NCBI GenBank assembly: GCA_963969395.1
Contig: OZ017796.1
Location: 29,192,243 to 29,256,242 of the forward strand
Direction of reading: 5' to 3'
DNA: 64,000 bases
Origin: Pseudoscleropodium purum
Taxonomy: Eukaryota > Streptophyta > Bryopsida > Hypnales > Brachytheciaceae
Below the pieces are notes generated by a model, which did not search any database, was not told the DNA's origin, and saw nothing but the letters and a program-made list of their open reading frames with translations. This document shows positions 12,944 to 23,589 of this stretch, piece after piece; position 1 is the first letter of the stretch; each line of letters begins with the position of its first letter. A program made the translations under genes and the position numbers.

Positions 12944-13923
12944 AAGTATTTTGAAGCAATTTTGGGCCTAGAAATTTATAAGGTTAGTGTTAGTTATTTG
13001 TTGGTTTTTGTGGGGGAAAGACTTCGTCTACTTTTAGCCATTTGCGATGTTATAGCCATTGTATTTGAGTTTATGAATGGTAGGTTTGTATGTAGGTTTA
13101 TATTTTAGTTAGATAATGGAAGAGGAATTTGGGAAATTTATGTAAAAATAAGATGTGTAGAAGCAATTGGAGAGGTTTATATTGTAATAGAATGTCTATG
13201 CAAAATTTAGAGAGTGATTTGTAATTGAGGTATTTGTATTTTGTGACGGTGATGGTTACAAAGATGATAGCAATTATGATTAGAGTTAGTATTGCAAGAT
13301 AATTGAGAATCAATATTAAAAATTCTTTTCTTTTGGCATTAGGTATGGGTGTTATGTATATGCTTGCAAATTTGTAAAATATCACGAGAAGTTTGTCATT
13401 TTAAGAGGTGATTTGCCATTGAGAGGTAATGTAGTAATGTAGAAGCTTGTTTAGGTAATTTGAGATTGAAATGTTGGACCATTGAACTTCTAAATCTCTT
13501 GTTGTGGCGTTGTGCACATCCAATGCTTAATTTGATTGAAGTTTGAGTAACTTGTGCAAGTGCAATTAGCCTAAGAAGGCATGATTTATTCCATTAAATT
13601 TTCATAAATACTCATTTTATAAGGTGAGATGGAAAAAATAGGAATGACCTTGTTTTCATCATTCTAACTCTACATCTCTTAATGTGCACCACCAATGCTT
13701 GATTTGATGAAAATTTGAGTTTGTATGGGTCCAATTTAATTGTAGTTGTATAATTTTATTCTATTTATATCTAATTATCTATGAGGATAAAGTGAAAAAA
13801 TAAGGTGGAATCTTTTCTTGCAATAGATTTATTCAGAAAATTTATTATGTACAAATATGGTCTTTGAGGTCTTGACCTTTCATTATAACAAATTTGGGCA
13901 ACTCAAAGCATCCTCTTCAATAA
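12944..13923. other. Intergenic DNA, no gene recognised
   Basis: Two short open frames (12914-13108 plus strand, 13098-13385 minus strand) are rich in hydrophobic and AT-encoded residues and match nothing I know. Confidence 0.4.
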
Positions 13924-13927
13924 TTAA

Positions 13928-14819
13928 CCCCAAATGGACCAAAGCCTTTTCTTACCAAAAACACTCAAAGCTCCCATTTCTATTTCAAAGAATAAAAAAT
14001 TTTGAAAATAAATTTTTCTGCACACCTAATTAAAAGATCTTACACCTAGCTAATATGAAAAACTATGGAATGAATTTCAGAAATTTTGACTACACATATT
14101 GCAAGATATGTTTAAAATGAAAGAATTTAATTTTCATATTGCAGGAATAGATTATTTGACTTTGAACCTTTTTAATTTAAATCTTTTGCGCTACAAAGTT
14201 TTGAGGTTTAAGTCTTTATAGTGGGTAATTGAGTTGAAAATATGGAAAATAAAATAAAGCTCAAAAAAGCTTAATTTTCATTCTTAAAAAAATTGTTAAG
14301 TACAATTAGATATGAGATAGAAGGATAATTTATATTATTAATATCTCTAATGTGAAATTGAAATGCACTAATTTCAATAGTGAGATTGTTCTAAAAAGAA
14401 AACAAAACCTTTTGGGACCTTTTGGAGGTAAAAATTGTAAAAATTGCATTAAAAAATGAATCCTACAAGTTTTTTTTTCAAGAAGATGCTCTAATTGCCC
14501 GAAAAACGAGATTGCCTAAAATTTTTACATCACTTATCCAGATAAAATGAATTAATGTTTTCCATGCAAGAAAAAACATAATCTATAAGGAATTTTTTTT
14601 TAAATTCTTCTTCTTCTTCATGCCCAGTCTCTTTGTTTTGAGCTTATTTGGGTATAACTTCTATTCTTGGGAACTAATTGAAAATAAAATTTTATTTTGG
14701 AAAAGATTATTAGTTTTTATATCTTAAAAAATGTTTCAAAAAAATATGACAAAATTTGAGACCATAGGTATTTGCTTGAAATCCAATTTATTCACTGAAG
14801 GACAATGGTCGTTTAGGGG
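13928..14819 (+). mobile_element. TTAA-flanked non-autonomous element, copy 2
   Basis: Begins after TTAA (13924-13927) with CCCCAAATGGACCAAAGCC and ends GGACAATGGTCGTTTAGGGG before TTAG (14820-14823, one base from TTAA). It is collinear over its whole length with 35461-36378: AAAACACTCAAAGCTCCCAT, GATTGCAAGATATGT..TTAAA, TAGATATGAGATAGAAGGA, CCTACAAGTTTTTTTTTCA, and GGGTATAACTTCTATTC. It is 892 bp and has no coding potential. Confidence 0.7.
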
Positions 14820-14989
14820 TTAGTAGGATTAGAATATTTAACAATGGTTCAACTCTTTATCATAAGTAAATATAGATACTAGCAAAAAAATCTCTTTTTT
14901 TCCAAAAACAAATTGACTAAAATATTGAATATGAGAAAAATCTTTTGATTCATAGTTCTAGTGGGGGGAAATTGTGAACCTAAAAAGTC

Positions 14990-15260
14990 TAAATAAGGTG
15001 GATACCCCCTAACCATCAATTTTTTTTTGTGCCTAGTTACTATTATTAGATTTAGTTGATCAAATTTTCATTGATTTTTTTATTGGCAAGTGAAAGGAGG
15101 TTCCAATGAACTAAAGAATGTGACATTTGGATACGATATGCCAAAGCTATAAAGGAAAATAATTTGGTTCTAAAACATGTTGGCTTCAATATAGGTACAT
15201 ATTTGATTTTGAAGCATTGCGTGTTTTTTTGGGGGCCTAGAGGGTCGTTTTAGGATGTTC
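14990..15260 (+). repeat. Dispersed repeat 'GTGCCTAGTTACTATTATTAG', copy 1
   Basis: Matches 31310-31560 (plus), 30011-30215 (minus) and 39945-40238 (plus). Shared landmarks are GTGCCTAG(T/C)T, AGGAGGTTCCAATG, GACATTTGGAT and TACATATTTGATTTTG. The type is unknown and no coding frame is seen. It ends shortly before the copia insertion. Confidence 0.6.
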
Positions 15261-15441
15261 TCGGCATTGTTCCCCTAGCAATTTGGGAATGGCCGTTGTC
15301 AAAAAAAAACTTATTTAAAAAAAATTTAAGGAATTTAAAAAAAAAAATGAATTTTGTTTTGATGTCTAGAAGATAGGGATGGCAGTTTATAGTTAGTGAA
15401 TGGCTTATTTTGGGGTGCCTACTTTATAGTAGTTGACCCAT

Positions 15442-15446
15442 TTTTG
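15442..15446. repeat. Target-site duplication of the copia element (left)
   Basis: TTTTG, identical to 24902-24906 immediately outside the other LTR. Five bases is the usual length for Ty1/copia integrases. Confidence 0.85.
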
Positions 15447-15618
15447 TGTTATCAAACTAGTTGCAATCTTGCAATGTAGTCTTTGGAATTAAAATCAAAT
15501 AAACACAAGAGAATCTAAGCAGCCTTAGTCCCCAAGTTTAAGTATCCTAAACTAACCTAAAGTCATTTTTGGATGATAGGACAAACGAATGAAATCCTAA
15601 CATGGACTATATTCAACA
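15447..15618 (-). repeat. 3' LTR of the copia element
   Basis: 172 bp, TG...CA ended on both strands. It aligns end to end with 24731-24901, with about 25 differences (mostly transitions) and small indels by hand. Such a short LTR is unusual but within the copia range. The open frame starting at 15602 on the plus strand begins inside this LTR and is not a gene. Confidence 0.9.
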
Positions 15619-15631
15619 TCTTCCCTCAGTC
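15619..15631 (-). other. Polypurine tract of the copia element
   Basis: On the minus strand GACTGAGGGAAGA lies directly before the 3' LTR start TGTTGAATATAG, where plus-strand DNA synthesis would be primed. Confidence 0.7.
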
Positions 15632-16219
15632 AAGAGATTGCAAATAATCTGTATATCTGTGTTCCATGAAATGAGAGAGATGGTGTGTAATGATGGTAAG
15701 CAAGCACAATCATTAAGAGAATTTGTCGGGGTGATCTTATTGGTGGGATTTGTAGGCTTGTTGTGGATGGTGTTGGCGATCCTAGGACGATTCTTTCGGT
15801 GGGGCATCGAGATTTTGGACATGTTATTGGTGAAGCAAGCTAGTGAAGTCAAAGTATGTCCTCTTTGCCAAGAGAGTAGGGTGCATCATTGCGGAATAGT
15901 GAAGTAGCAAGAGTCAAGACACCCGAAGCAACAGAATAAATAGGAACATTTTCAAGGAACAATAGCATCATGAGTGAAATTCTACACAGTTAAACATGGA
16001 TGAACACTAGGGCTCTATTTTTCTTGGAAAGATTGTTGTAAGGAAATTCAGGCTTTAGAGGTGCAAAATATAAGAGTTTTTCCTCTTTAGGAGAGGTTGA
16101 GAGCTATTTGCATCAAGATATGGAGCATTAGGTTTGTTGAATTTGGGCTTTTGTGTTAGGTAGATTGACTTAGTGGGAGCGAGTTGTGATTTGCCTAGGA
16201 TTTCTAGGCTTTGTAACCC
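15632..16219 (-). other. 3' non-coding region of the copia element
   Basis: Lies between the end of pol and the polypurine tract. The overlapping open frames on both strands (15602-15907 plus, 15613-15852 minus) have no recognisable domain. Confidence 0.5.
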
Positions 16220-16340
16220 TAACACCTTGCGATGTTGTTGGAACTTAACCTTGCTAAAGGTTTGGTGAGAGTATCAATTGGCTAAGAATTTGTATGAATA
16301 TATTGAAGCTTAATTTCCTTCTCTGAGATTCATTGACAAA
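16220..16340 (-). pseudogene. C-terminal end of copia pol, after RNase H
   Basis: On the minus strand, frames read EKEIKLQYIHTNS then DTLTKPLARL, matching the conserved copia tail (IKLxYIxT...ADxLTKPL). A stop falls between the two segments. It continues the RNase H fragment at 17600 once the CACTA-like insertion is removed, which fixes that insertion site. Confidence 0.75.
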
Positions 16341-17600
16341 TACTATAAGAAAACTGTGTTTTGGGTGTCATTAGCCAAAAACGGAACATATCTTCTAAGA
16401 TGTCACTGCATTTGGCAGTAAATGCCTGTAGTAGTGCAAATTTTGTTTGATGTTGTTGCGCACATGCCGCTATAATTGCAAAATGCATAGACATCAAGTG
16501 AAACATGTACGTCTCTGAAGACGTCCCAAAAAACGTCACAAACAACAAGTTGGTTGCTTCACATTTTTTAAGGACCTCCAAAAAAACGCACTTCTGCCAC
16601 ATTAGCAAATAGATCCATTTGACTATGAATAACTTAATAAAATTACTATAGTCTATGGTAAAATGTTGACCATATGTGAAAAATTTAAAAGAAAGGTAGC
16701 CACATGGTATGCTTTGCAAAAAAAAAGAAATGGATGGATGAGTATCATGGATGAAAAGAGATGACTTCTATATAAGTAGGGTGGTAGGAAGTGAAACAAT
16801 CCATATGGGATTCCTCAAACAATATGATCTCGATGTTAGAAACAACATTGAGATGCTTAAAACAACATCAAAATATTTGAAGGAACATCTAGACGTTTGA
16901 AACAATGTTGAGAAGTACAATGGCCAAGTTTTCATATTCTAGTTATTCCATATCTTTTGTCTCACCATGGATAGAAAATAGATACATATATGACCTTTGT
17001 AATCTTCATCTTTGCTAATTTTGAATGAATGAATTCCTTCATTTTGCCATTAAAAATTCTCTTGATGGTAGATGATAAGTTTTCTTTAATTCTTGGTGAA
17101 TTCTATAATTTTTATTTTTTCAAATTTTTTTTAATTTATTGTTTTTTGTTAGCCTTGCCCTACAAGTATGGTATGCACTAATTGATGTCTCTAAAAACAT
17201 CTAATTGGATGTTTCAAAAAGCAGTATTAAAATTTTCAAATTGACATGTTGACCATGTCAGATTCTTTATGGATCTACATCAAATTTATAAGGGGTCTAC
17301 ATGACCAGACATGTCATGGATGAAAAAGGTATCCTATGTGGCGTTGCCTGCCAAAAAAACGCTAACATGTCATTGATGTGTTTTCCATGTGCCTTCTTTT
17401 CAAAACCTTAAAAAACTCCATTCTTCATGACTTAAAAAAAACATGCAAAAATTGAACCCGTTTTCATTTGATTTTGCACATCTTTTGCCTATTCATTATA
17501 ATAGATTTTAGGTGACATCAATGTCGACAACTGCCTTGTCAAAAAAATTGTGAGGGCTTATTTTTTTCAACATCACAAAAAACTTGGTTTTCTTATAGTG
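16341..17600. mobile_element. CACTA-like non-autonomous element nested in copia RNase H
   Basis: The left end TACTATAAGAAAAC and the complement of the right end (CACTATAAGAAAAC, ending at 17600) form a terminal inverted repeat that stays alignable for about 30 bp. The first base of the left end has changed from C to T. The flanking triplets on the minus strand are TTC and TTT, a likely 3-bp duplication with one change. Subterminal repeats (GACGTC, CATCAA, TTGATGT types) fill both ends. Copia RNase H reads on each side (IHYHF before, EKEIKLQYIHT after), proving insertion into pol. It is 1260 bp with no transposase, and carries the USE/TATA-like module at 16766. Confidence 0.75.
16766..16812 (-). 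promoter_or_regulatory. USE/TATA-like module, copy C
   Basis: On the minus strand ATCCCATATGG starts at 16811 and TATAGA at 16772, 39 nt apart, with CACTTCCTACCACC between. A 129-codon open frame starts 53 nt downstream of the TATA (16719 down to 16330). It runs through the element's end into copia sequence and resembles no protein I know, so it is probably chance. Confidence 0.4.
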
Positions 17601-17990
17601 GAATGAAATGATAGTGTATTTTGATATGCTTGGTTTGGGCGTGGAAGACAGGGTTCTAAGATACCTTGAGAGCCCTTGATTATCGCAGTTTAGTATGATA
17701 TTGTGAATTGGCTGAGTGGAGTATATTGTGGAACTAAGGCTTGTGGACTTAGGGCTTGTTTGTGGTTGAAGTTGTTGTAGGTGCCAACGCAACCATATTG
17801 CCTCTTGCGTGCCATCGCTTAAGGCTTTCTATTCGTTTTTTGTTGATGAACAAAATATTGTTAATTGTCACTTACTTTGCAAAGTGATTGGCCCTTTGAC
17901 TAATGTAAATATGTAAGCTCCCATAGATCTTTTTGTCTCTGTGTAGGAACTCCAATCTATTGTCATGTTGTACATTTGTACATTATTTAA
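17601..17990 (-). pseudogene. Copia RNase H domain, main fragment
   Basis: Reads DWSSYTETKRSMGAYIFTL, then GPITLQSK, a stop, then CSSTKNE, a stop, KALSDGTQEAIWLRW, CDNQG and HAQTKHIKIHYHF, in more than one frame. This follows the copia RNase H pattern (DxDWxxxxxTRRSTxGY, SSTEAEYKALSDGTQEA, CDNQGA, NPVFHARTKHIEIxYHF). STEAE has become STKNE, so a catalytic Glu is probably lost. An extra ~25-codon segment sits between WLRWHLQQLQPQ and CDNQG. Its N-terminal part lies at 20500-20628, beyond an insertion. Confidence 0.85.
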
Positions 17991-20505
17991 AATATATATG
18001 TATTTTGTATATTGAAGAGGTTCTAAGAATGTAGAGATGAAAGCTTTAAGCTGAAGTATTGAGTGACTTCAAGTTGACGTTTGTTGCCAATAGAGTTGTT
18101 AAAAGGACAAAATCTTTTGATAAATCTCAGTAGTGTGGAGTGCTCTACCTGAATTTATAGAATCTATTCCTAATTTTGAAGTTTGACTTTGCAATGTTGA
18201 ACTAAAGGATTTTTATGAAGTCGCAAAATCAAGAGGCTAATCCAAAGGCAGAGTTAGAGCTTTCCTTGTCACAATTGCCAAATCAACCATCTCAGTTAGC
18301 AATTTCTTCACCATTGCCATTCCATCCACGAGATGAAGCTAGACTTTCTCATTCACTAAAGACACCTCGTAAGGAACAACATTGGCATGGAAATCTTGAT
18401 AGTAACGCTCATGCTTTGGTGATTCTACTTCAAATAGGATGTGTTGAGCAAGGCATGTGAGATGTGACATTTGAGGCAAGTTACAAGGACTTGAATAAAG
18501 ACTAGTTGTTTTGTATAATGAAGCCAAATAGAGAAGGCATAGGCCATTAACATTGATTGAAAGGGCCAGTGAATCCTTTAACAAAAGCCAAACGTGTAGA
18601 TTACGTGGCTAACACTATTAGGCGCATCCTAAAATTCTTACAAATGGAATAATGTTTTTCTTCAACTTTAATTTTTACCTTCGTTTAGTTTAGATTGGAG
18701 TTTTTAGCTAATTTAAATTTTTGTATTGTTTTTGTTGTTAGAAGTTGTAAGATAGGAGAATAGAAGTGATTTGTCTACTAGTTTAAACCTTTGGGATTCA
18801 TTGGCTTTAGAAAATGAATAGGAACTTACCTTTGGTTGTTTTTCTAGGGCCAATGGGGAATTAGAAGGCCTATGTGATGTATCATAGGTTGATTCCTCCT
18901 ACTTTAGGGGTCTAGGTCTCTAGGAGGTAAGGCGGCATCTTCTACCTTGGGTTTAAGAAGTGTTGGTTGTTGTGTGTTGGATGAGAGAAAAAAAGGTTTT
19001 TGAATTCAAATTTCGATTAAAGATATCTTTTGTTGTACCAATGATTTTGTAATGAAATTTGATGGAGTTTTTTTTTTGCAAAATTGAATTTTCAAAATGA
19101 GTTTGCACGCTTGATTTGAGTTTGTACTGAAAAAGTTATGGGAGTTCAAAGGTGACGAAATTTGTGGCTATTCAACAAAAACAACTAAAACTTTCGAGGC
19201 TTATAACTCTTGTTCAAGTAAGCTTCTTTGAGTGAGATTTTAGAAGAAGACAATTTGTGATGTTAGCTTATTATAAAGCTAATACACTAGAGATTTGAAG
19301 AAGTATAAAAGAAGTTATGAAATACTAAGGAAGGAGAAGTTTATTGCCTTTCAAATGAGAAGGCTAAGACTTTGTTTGTCTACAACTTTTGGATAGTATC
19401 TTAGATCAATTTGAAATTGAAGGAGAAGCTATTTTGTAAGCTAAAATTTCTAAAAAGCTATCATACTTGGATTTTGAATAGAAATTGAAGAAGATATAGG
19501 ATTTTGTGATAGGAGAGGTCTGTTGCTTTTCAAGAGAGAAGGCTAAGACTTTGCTTATCTATATCTTTTGGAAAGTATTTTAGTTCAATTTGAAAATTTG
19601 AAAGGTTTTAGATTACTTCATTAGTTTTCCAAATTGCTATTGCATTTAGAATTTGGAGATTAGAGTCATTTTTGGCAATAAACAAAGAACACAAGTAGAC
19701 TTGAGTTTAGTTACAAGTCTCATTCAATTTTTCTTCAAGATTTTAAAGTTTGAAGAGTTGAAGAAATGAAGACATGAAGATTCATGTGTTGTGGCTTGAG
19801 GCTTGTTATTCCTATCTGGCTTTGGAGGTTCATTGTCGTTATTTTGTTCCTAGCCAATTTGGAAGACTCATTGTTTTCATTTTTGCTTTGTAAACTTTGA
19901 TGCGGATTATGCGGTAACTCAAGATTAGTCCCATTTTGTGTTTGTGGTGACAAAGTGGGATTGATCACCTACATGGTCGATTTTTTATGTCATTCTTATT
20001 GGTAAAGCTCACTTATTGGTCATCATGAGTTTGAGATTTAGAAGTCAATTTTTGGATGGTCAACTCGTGGTTTGGCTGTCCCATTTTACCCGTCCAAGGT
20101 CGTGGGTTTTTATCACACTCTAACCCTGACCCTTATAGAGCCACTATATAATAGGCCAATGGAGAGTAATTTGAAGAATGAAGACTAAAAAACTTAAAGA
20201 TTCAACATCTAAGTTCAAAGGTTCAACATAACTACCTCTTTTAGTTCTAAACCATATCACTTTAGTTGATGGATTTGTTGTGACAAGTTCACTCATATTC
20301 ATTTTCTTTATTATTTTGTTGGTTGATAGTAGGGTGAATCTACGAGTGACGAGCTCACTTATTTTTATCATCTTGCGACTTCTTTCATTTCAAACCATTT
20401 TTAGTTGAAGATTGAAAACTAAAGATTAAAAGATTTGACTAGACCTCATAGAAAACTATTTTCAATAGCAACGAGAATCCTTGTAATTTCCTAAAGCAAG
20501 TTCTC
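17991..20505. mobile_element. Unidentified ~2.5 kb insertion splitting copia RNase H
   Basis: Copia homology stops on the right at about 20505 (after GTIDHGILYKADG) and resumes on the left at about 17990, so this block was inserted later. I cannot find its termini or a target duplication. It holds an imperfect internal repeat (about 19340-19490 and 19520-19660, sharing GAGAAGGCTAAGACTTTG and TTTTGGA(T/A)AGTAT) and a shorter direct repeat at 20285-20365 (TGACAAGTTCACTCAT and TGACGAGCTCACTTAT). The two 81-codon frames at 18215-18584 have no recognisable domain. An LTR-type element or a composite of insertions is possible. Confidence 0.5.
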
Positions 20506-21480
20506 TCAATACAATACCCCGTCGGCTTTATAAAGAATTCCGTGATCAATTGTGCCTTGTAGGTATCTAATAACATGCTTGGATGCTTTGAGATGGGCAA
20601 CTTGAGGGTTTGCCATATAACTACTCAGTCAACTTACTATGTAAGCAATATCAAGGTGAGGAATAGTGAAGAATATTAACTTTTCAACCAAGCAACAATA
20701 AGTGTGTATATCAATGGAATGTGATTTCATATTGGTGAAGAAATAATGGCCTTCAAGTAATGGTGTTGATGTTGATTTGTTATCTTGTACTCCAAACTCT
20801 TTGAGAATTAATTTAGTATAGTCTTTTTGATGAAGAAAGATGCCAAGTAGAACAGTTTCAAAGATAATGCCCATGTACTTTTTTATTCTTCCTAAAGTAG
20901 GCATGTCAAACTCCTTATAAAGAAATTGTTTGAGCCATGAAATCAATGTGTCGGAACCGCCAGTAATAAATAGATCAACATATAAAAGAATGATGAGAGT
21001 TTCACCGTCCTTGTGCAGATAATATATATTGGCATCAGATTTGCTCTGTTTGAGGCTAATGCAAAGAAGAGCTATATCAATTCGGTCATAACTGGTACAT
21101 GGACTCTATTTCAATCCATACAATGATTTGTTGTGGTGGTAGATGAAATCTTCCTTCCTTTGAACTTGAAATCCTAGAGGCTACTTCATGAAGACACCCT
21201 CATTGAGTAGACCATGTAAGAATGCTATCCTTACATCCATATGATGTATATCCTACCGTTTAGCTATTGCTAATGCTATGGATGTCCTCAAGGTTGCCCA
21301 TTTAATAACTAGAGCAAAAGTCTCATTAAAATCAATACCTTCACATTGTTCAAAACCACATGCAACTAGACGGGCTTTCTTGATTGGAGGTGAGCCATCA
21401 ATCTTGGGTTTCAATTTAAACACCTATTTGCATGTGATGGCCTTGTCGTTTGAAGGTAGAGGATCTAAGTCCTAGGCCTT
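20506..21480 (-). pseudogene. Copia reverse transcriptase (and start of RNase H)
   Basis: In order on the minus strand: VFKLKPKIDG, ARLVACGFEQCEGIDFNETFA, HMDVRIAFLHG (a catalytic Asp retained), PLGFQVQ, KSLYGLK, ILLYVDLFITGG, LKQFLYKEFDMPTLGRIKKY, MGIIFE, IFLHQKDYTKLILKEFG, PHLDIAY, then MANPQVAHL, ASKHVIRYLQGTIDHGILYK. The catalytic YVDD is YVDL, so it is inactive. At least four in-frame stops replace expected Trp or Gln codons (before VFKLK, before DIHHMDV, before PLGFQ, after YGLK), each explained by one C-to-T or G-to-A transition. The last segment is the start of the connection/RNase H region. Confidence 0.92.
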
Positions 21481-21893
21481 GTTAGCCCAAATGGAGTCCA
21501 TTTCCGCTTCCATGGCCTTGCGCCATCCAAAGGCGGTCACAGCCTGTTTGAAACTAACATTGGCTTGATCATGTTCAAGAACGGGAGTGATGGGAGGTGT
21601 AGTGGTAAGCATACAGACATTGAAGTCATCCATTGAAAGGCAAAGATCATAGCCATCCAGTTTGATGTTTTGATGGTGTAGATGTTGGGATTTCTAAGGT
21701 GCAAGTTGTGGTATTGTAGGGTTGTGATCTAGGGATATAGGGGTTGATATGGTAAGCATGAAAGCCGGGGGAGGGATACATCATTGAGATTGGGTAATGG
21801 TGACCCATCGGTTGGAATGGAGGTTGTTGGATCGGGAGTGTGAGCTAGTGATGAAAGGCGAACTAATGGTGGTGTTTGATTAGGTAAAGTTTG

Positions 21894-22790
21894 TTAGAAA
21901 ACAAGGGCTATTGGCGCCATGCATAAGAATTTGTCAATTAAATGTAAGTCATAAAGTGGCTCTATTGCTTCAAGTGAGGAAAGAGTAAAGCTGGCCTCAT
22001 CAAAATTAACATCTTGGGTAACAAGTATATGTTTGGTAGAAGGATGATAACATCGATAAGCCTTGCTTTGTTTGTCATACCCAATAAGTAGTGTGGCTAG
22101 GGCTTTGAATTTGAGTTTATTCCTTTTGGAGTCTGAAATGTTGCAATATGCCGTGCAACCAAAAATCCTAAGGTGACCAAGGTGAGACTTTATATCAGTG
22201 AAAGTGTGCTCAAGAGTTTGCAATATTAAGGCTTTAGATGGGCACCTATTTTGGATATAGTTAACAGCCTTTGCTATTTCTTCCCATAGAGCCTTAGGAA
22301 TTTGTGTTCTAATGACAACACTATGAATGCCCATAGGAAGAGTACAATTTTTATGTTCAACAACACCATTTTGGTGTGGAGAATAACCGGTAGTAAGTTG
22401 TTGTGAGATTCCATGACTAGCTAGGTAAGAGTTGAATTCGTTGGAAAGGTATTCTCCTCCCCAATCGCTCCTAAGTGCTCCAATATGCATGGTAGGAGAT
22501 TTGACTAAGGCTTTAAATTGTTTAAAACAACTGAGTGTCTCAGATTTATCAATCAGAAAGTAAAGCCAAGTTTTTCTAGACAAGTCATTAATAAAGGTAA
22601 GAATATACCGGTTGCCATTGCATGAGGTAATGAGAAGAAGGCCACATAAGTCATTGTATATGAGCTGAAGTTTATGAGTGACAGGTGTTCACTATTGTTT
22701 TGGAACTCGATCTCTAGGAAATTTCCCTAATATGCAAGCGGGTAAGTATATTTGATTAGTGGTATTGCAAGAATTCCTACAACCAAGTTG
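21894..22790 (-). pseudogene. Copia integrase core and C-terminal region
   Basis: A 229-codon open stretch (22583-21894) plus upstream sequence reads ACILGKFPRD, QLIYNDLCG, GNRYILTFINDLSRKTW, ALRSDWGGEYLSNEF, GISQQLTTGYSPHQNGVVEHKN, ALWEEIAKAVNYIQNRCPSKAL, HLRIFGCTAYC, and KFKALATLLIGYDKQSKAYR. The DDE residues are all present (Asp in YNDLCG, Asp in RSDWGGEY, Glu in GVVEHKN). RSDWGG is a variant of the usual RTDRGGE. The upstream zinc-binding part is broken by stops. It is the best-preserved domain of the element. Confidence 0.93.
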
Positions 22791-23268
22791 TACGGGTCAT
22801 ATGATAGAGGCTTTGAAAGTTCAAGTGGTTGATCCTTTGATGCCATAGTTTGATTTGAGCTAGGACAGGTTGAGGTGAATGCTAGCTTAAGTCAGGTAGA
22901 CTCGGCAGATTCAATAGTGGCATGCATGTGTGCAGGGATTTGTGATATAACAAAAGCAGGCAGTGTTGATGGTAAGGGAACGTTTGGTAAAGTAAATGCT
23001 ATAGGTTCCTAAATGTCATGGGTGTGATATTAAGTATTAAAGAGATTAACAATCTTTAAGAAATATTGTGTTGAGTAGTTGATTGTCATAAATGTTGCAT
23101 GTCTTGGATTTGAATAACACATGGTAGCCAACATCTGTTACTTTCCCCACAGAGAAAAGTTTGGTGGTAACACCTGGTACAAATAAAACATTATGAATGT
23201 CGTTTATTGCTCTAGAAGCATCAATATGCGTTATAGAGCCTTAACCAGCTATTGGCATCAATTGTCCC

Positions 23269-23589
23269 CTAGTAGATTGGCCCCCCAATAGCTCTAATAT
23301 GTGGGATGGGAGAAGGAACAATGTGACTAAGTAGACTAGAATTTCCTGTTACATGAGAAGACATGCCAAAATCAAGGAACCAATCGTCTTTAGTAACTGT
23401 AGAAGAAATGCAAGAATTTATAATTTCTTCAAGTGTCGTATCTTTAGGGAATGCATTGAAGCAATCTTGGGCATGTCTTGATAAAGCATCAAAGTTGTGA
23501 TCCGGTTGTTGATCCGGTTGTTGATCATCGTCTTTGTACTCCTTGACTTCCATTAGGTTGATTTGATGTTGCATTTGTGGTTGTGGCAC
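23269..23589 (-). pseudogene. Copia protease region
   Basis: DDWFLDFGMSSHVTGNSSLL matches the copia protease motif WxLDSGASxHVTGN, but the active-site Asp-Ser-Gly-Ala has become Asp-Phe-Gly-Met (around 23362-23385), so the protease would be inactive. It is preceded by DTTLEEIINSC, a linker from gag, and by the repeated peptide DQQP. It is in a different frame from the zinc knuckle immediately upstream, so a frameshift lies between them. Confidence 0.88.

Noticed and set aside
15602..15907. 101-codon plus-strand frame with CPLCQES
   Set aside because: It begins inside the copia LTR and runs antisense to the element; the single CxxC pair is not a domain.
18215..18584. 81-codon frames on both strands as a retroviral-like gene in the nested block
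   Set aside because: No zinc knuckle, protease or RT motif; the text resembling PLTK near 18575 is too short to count.
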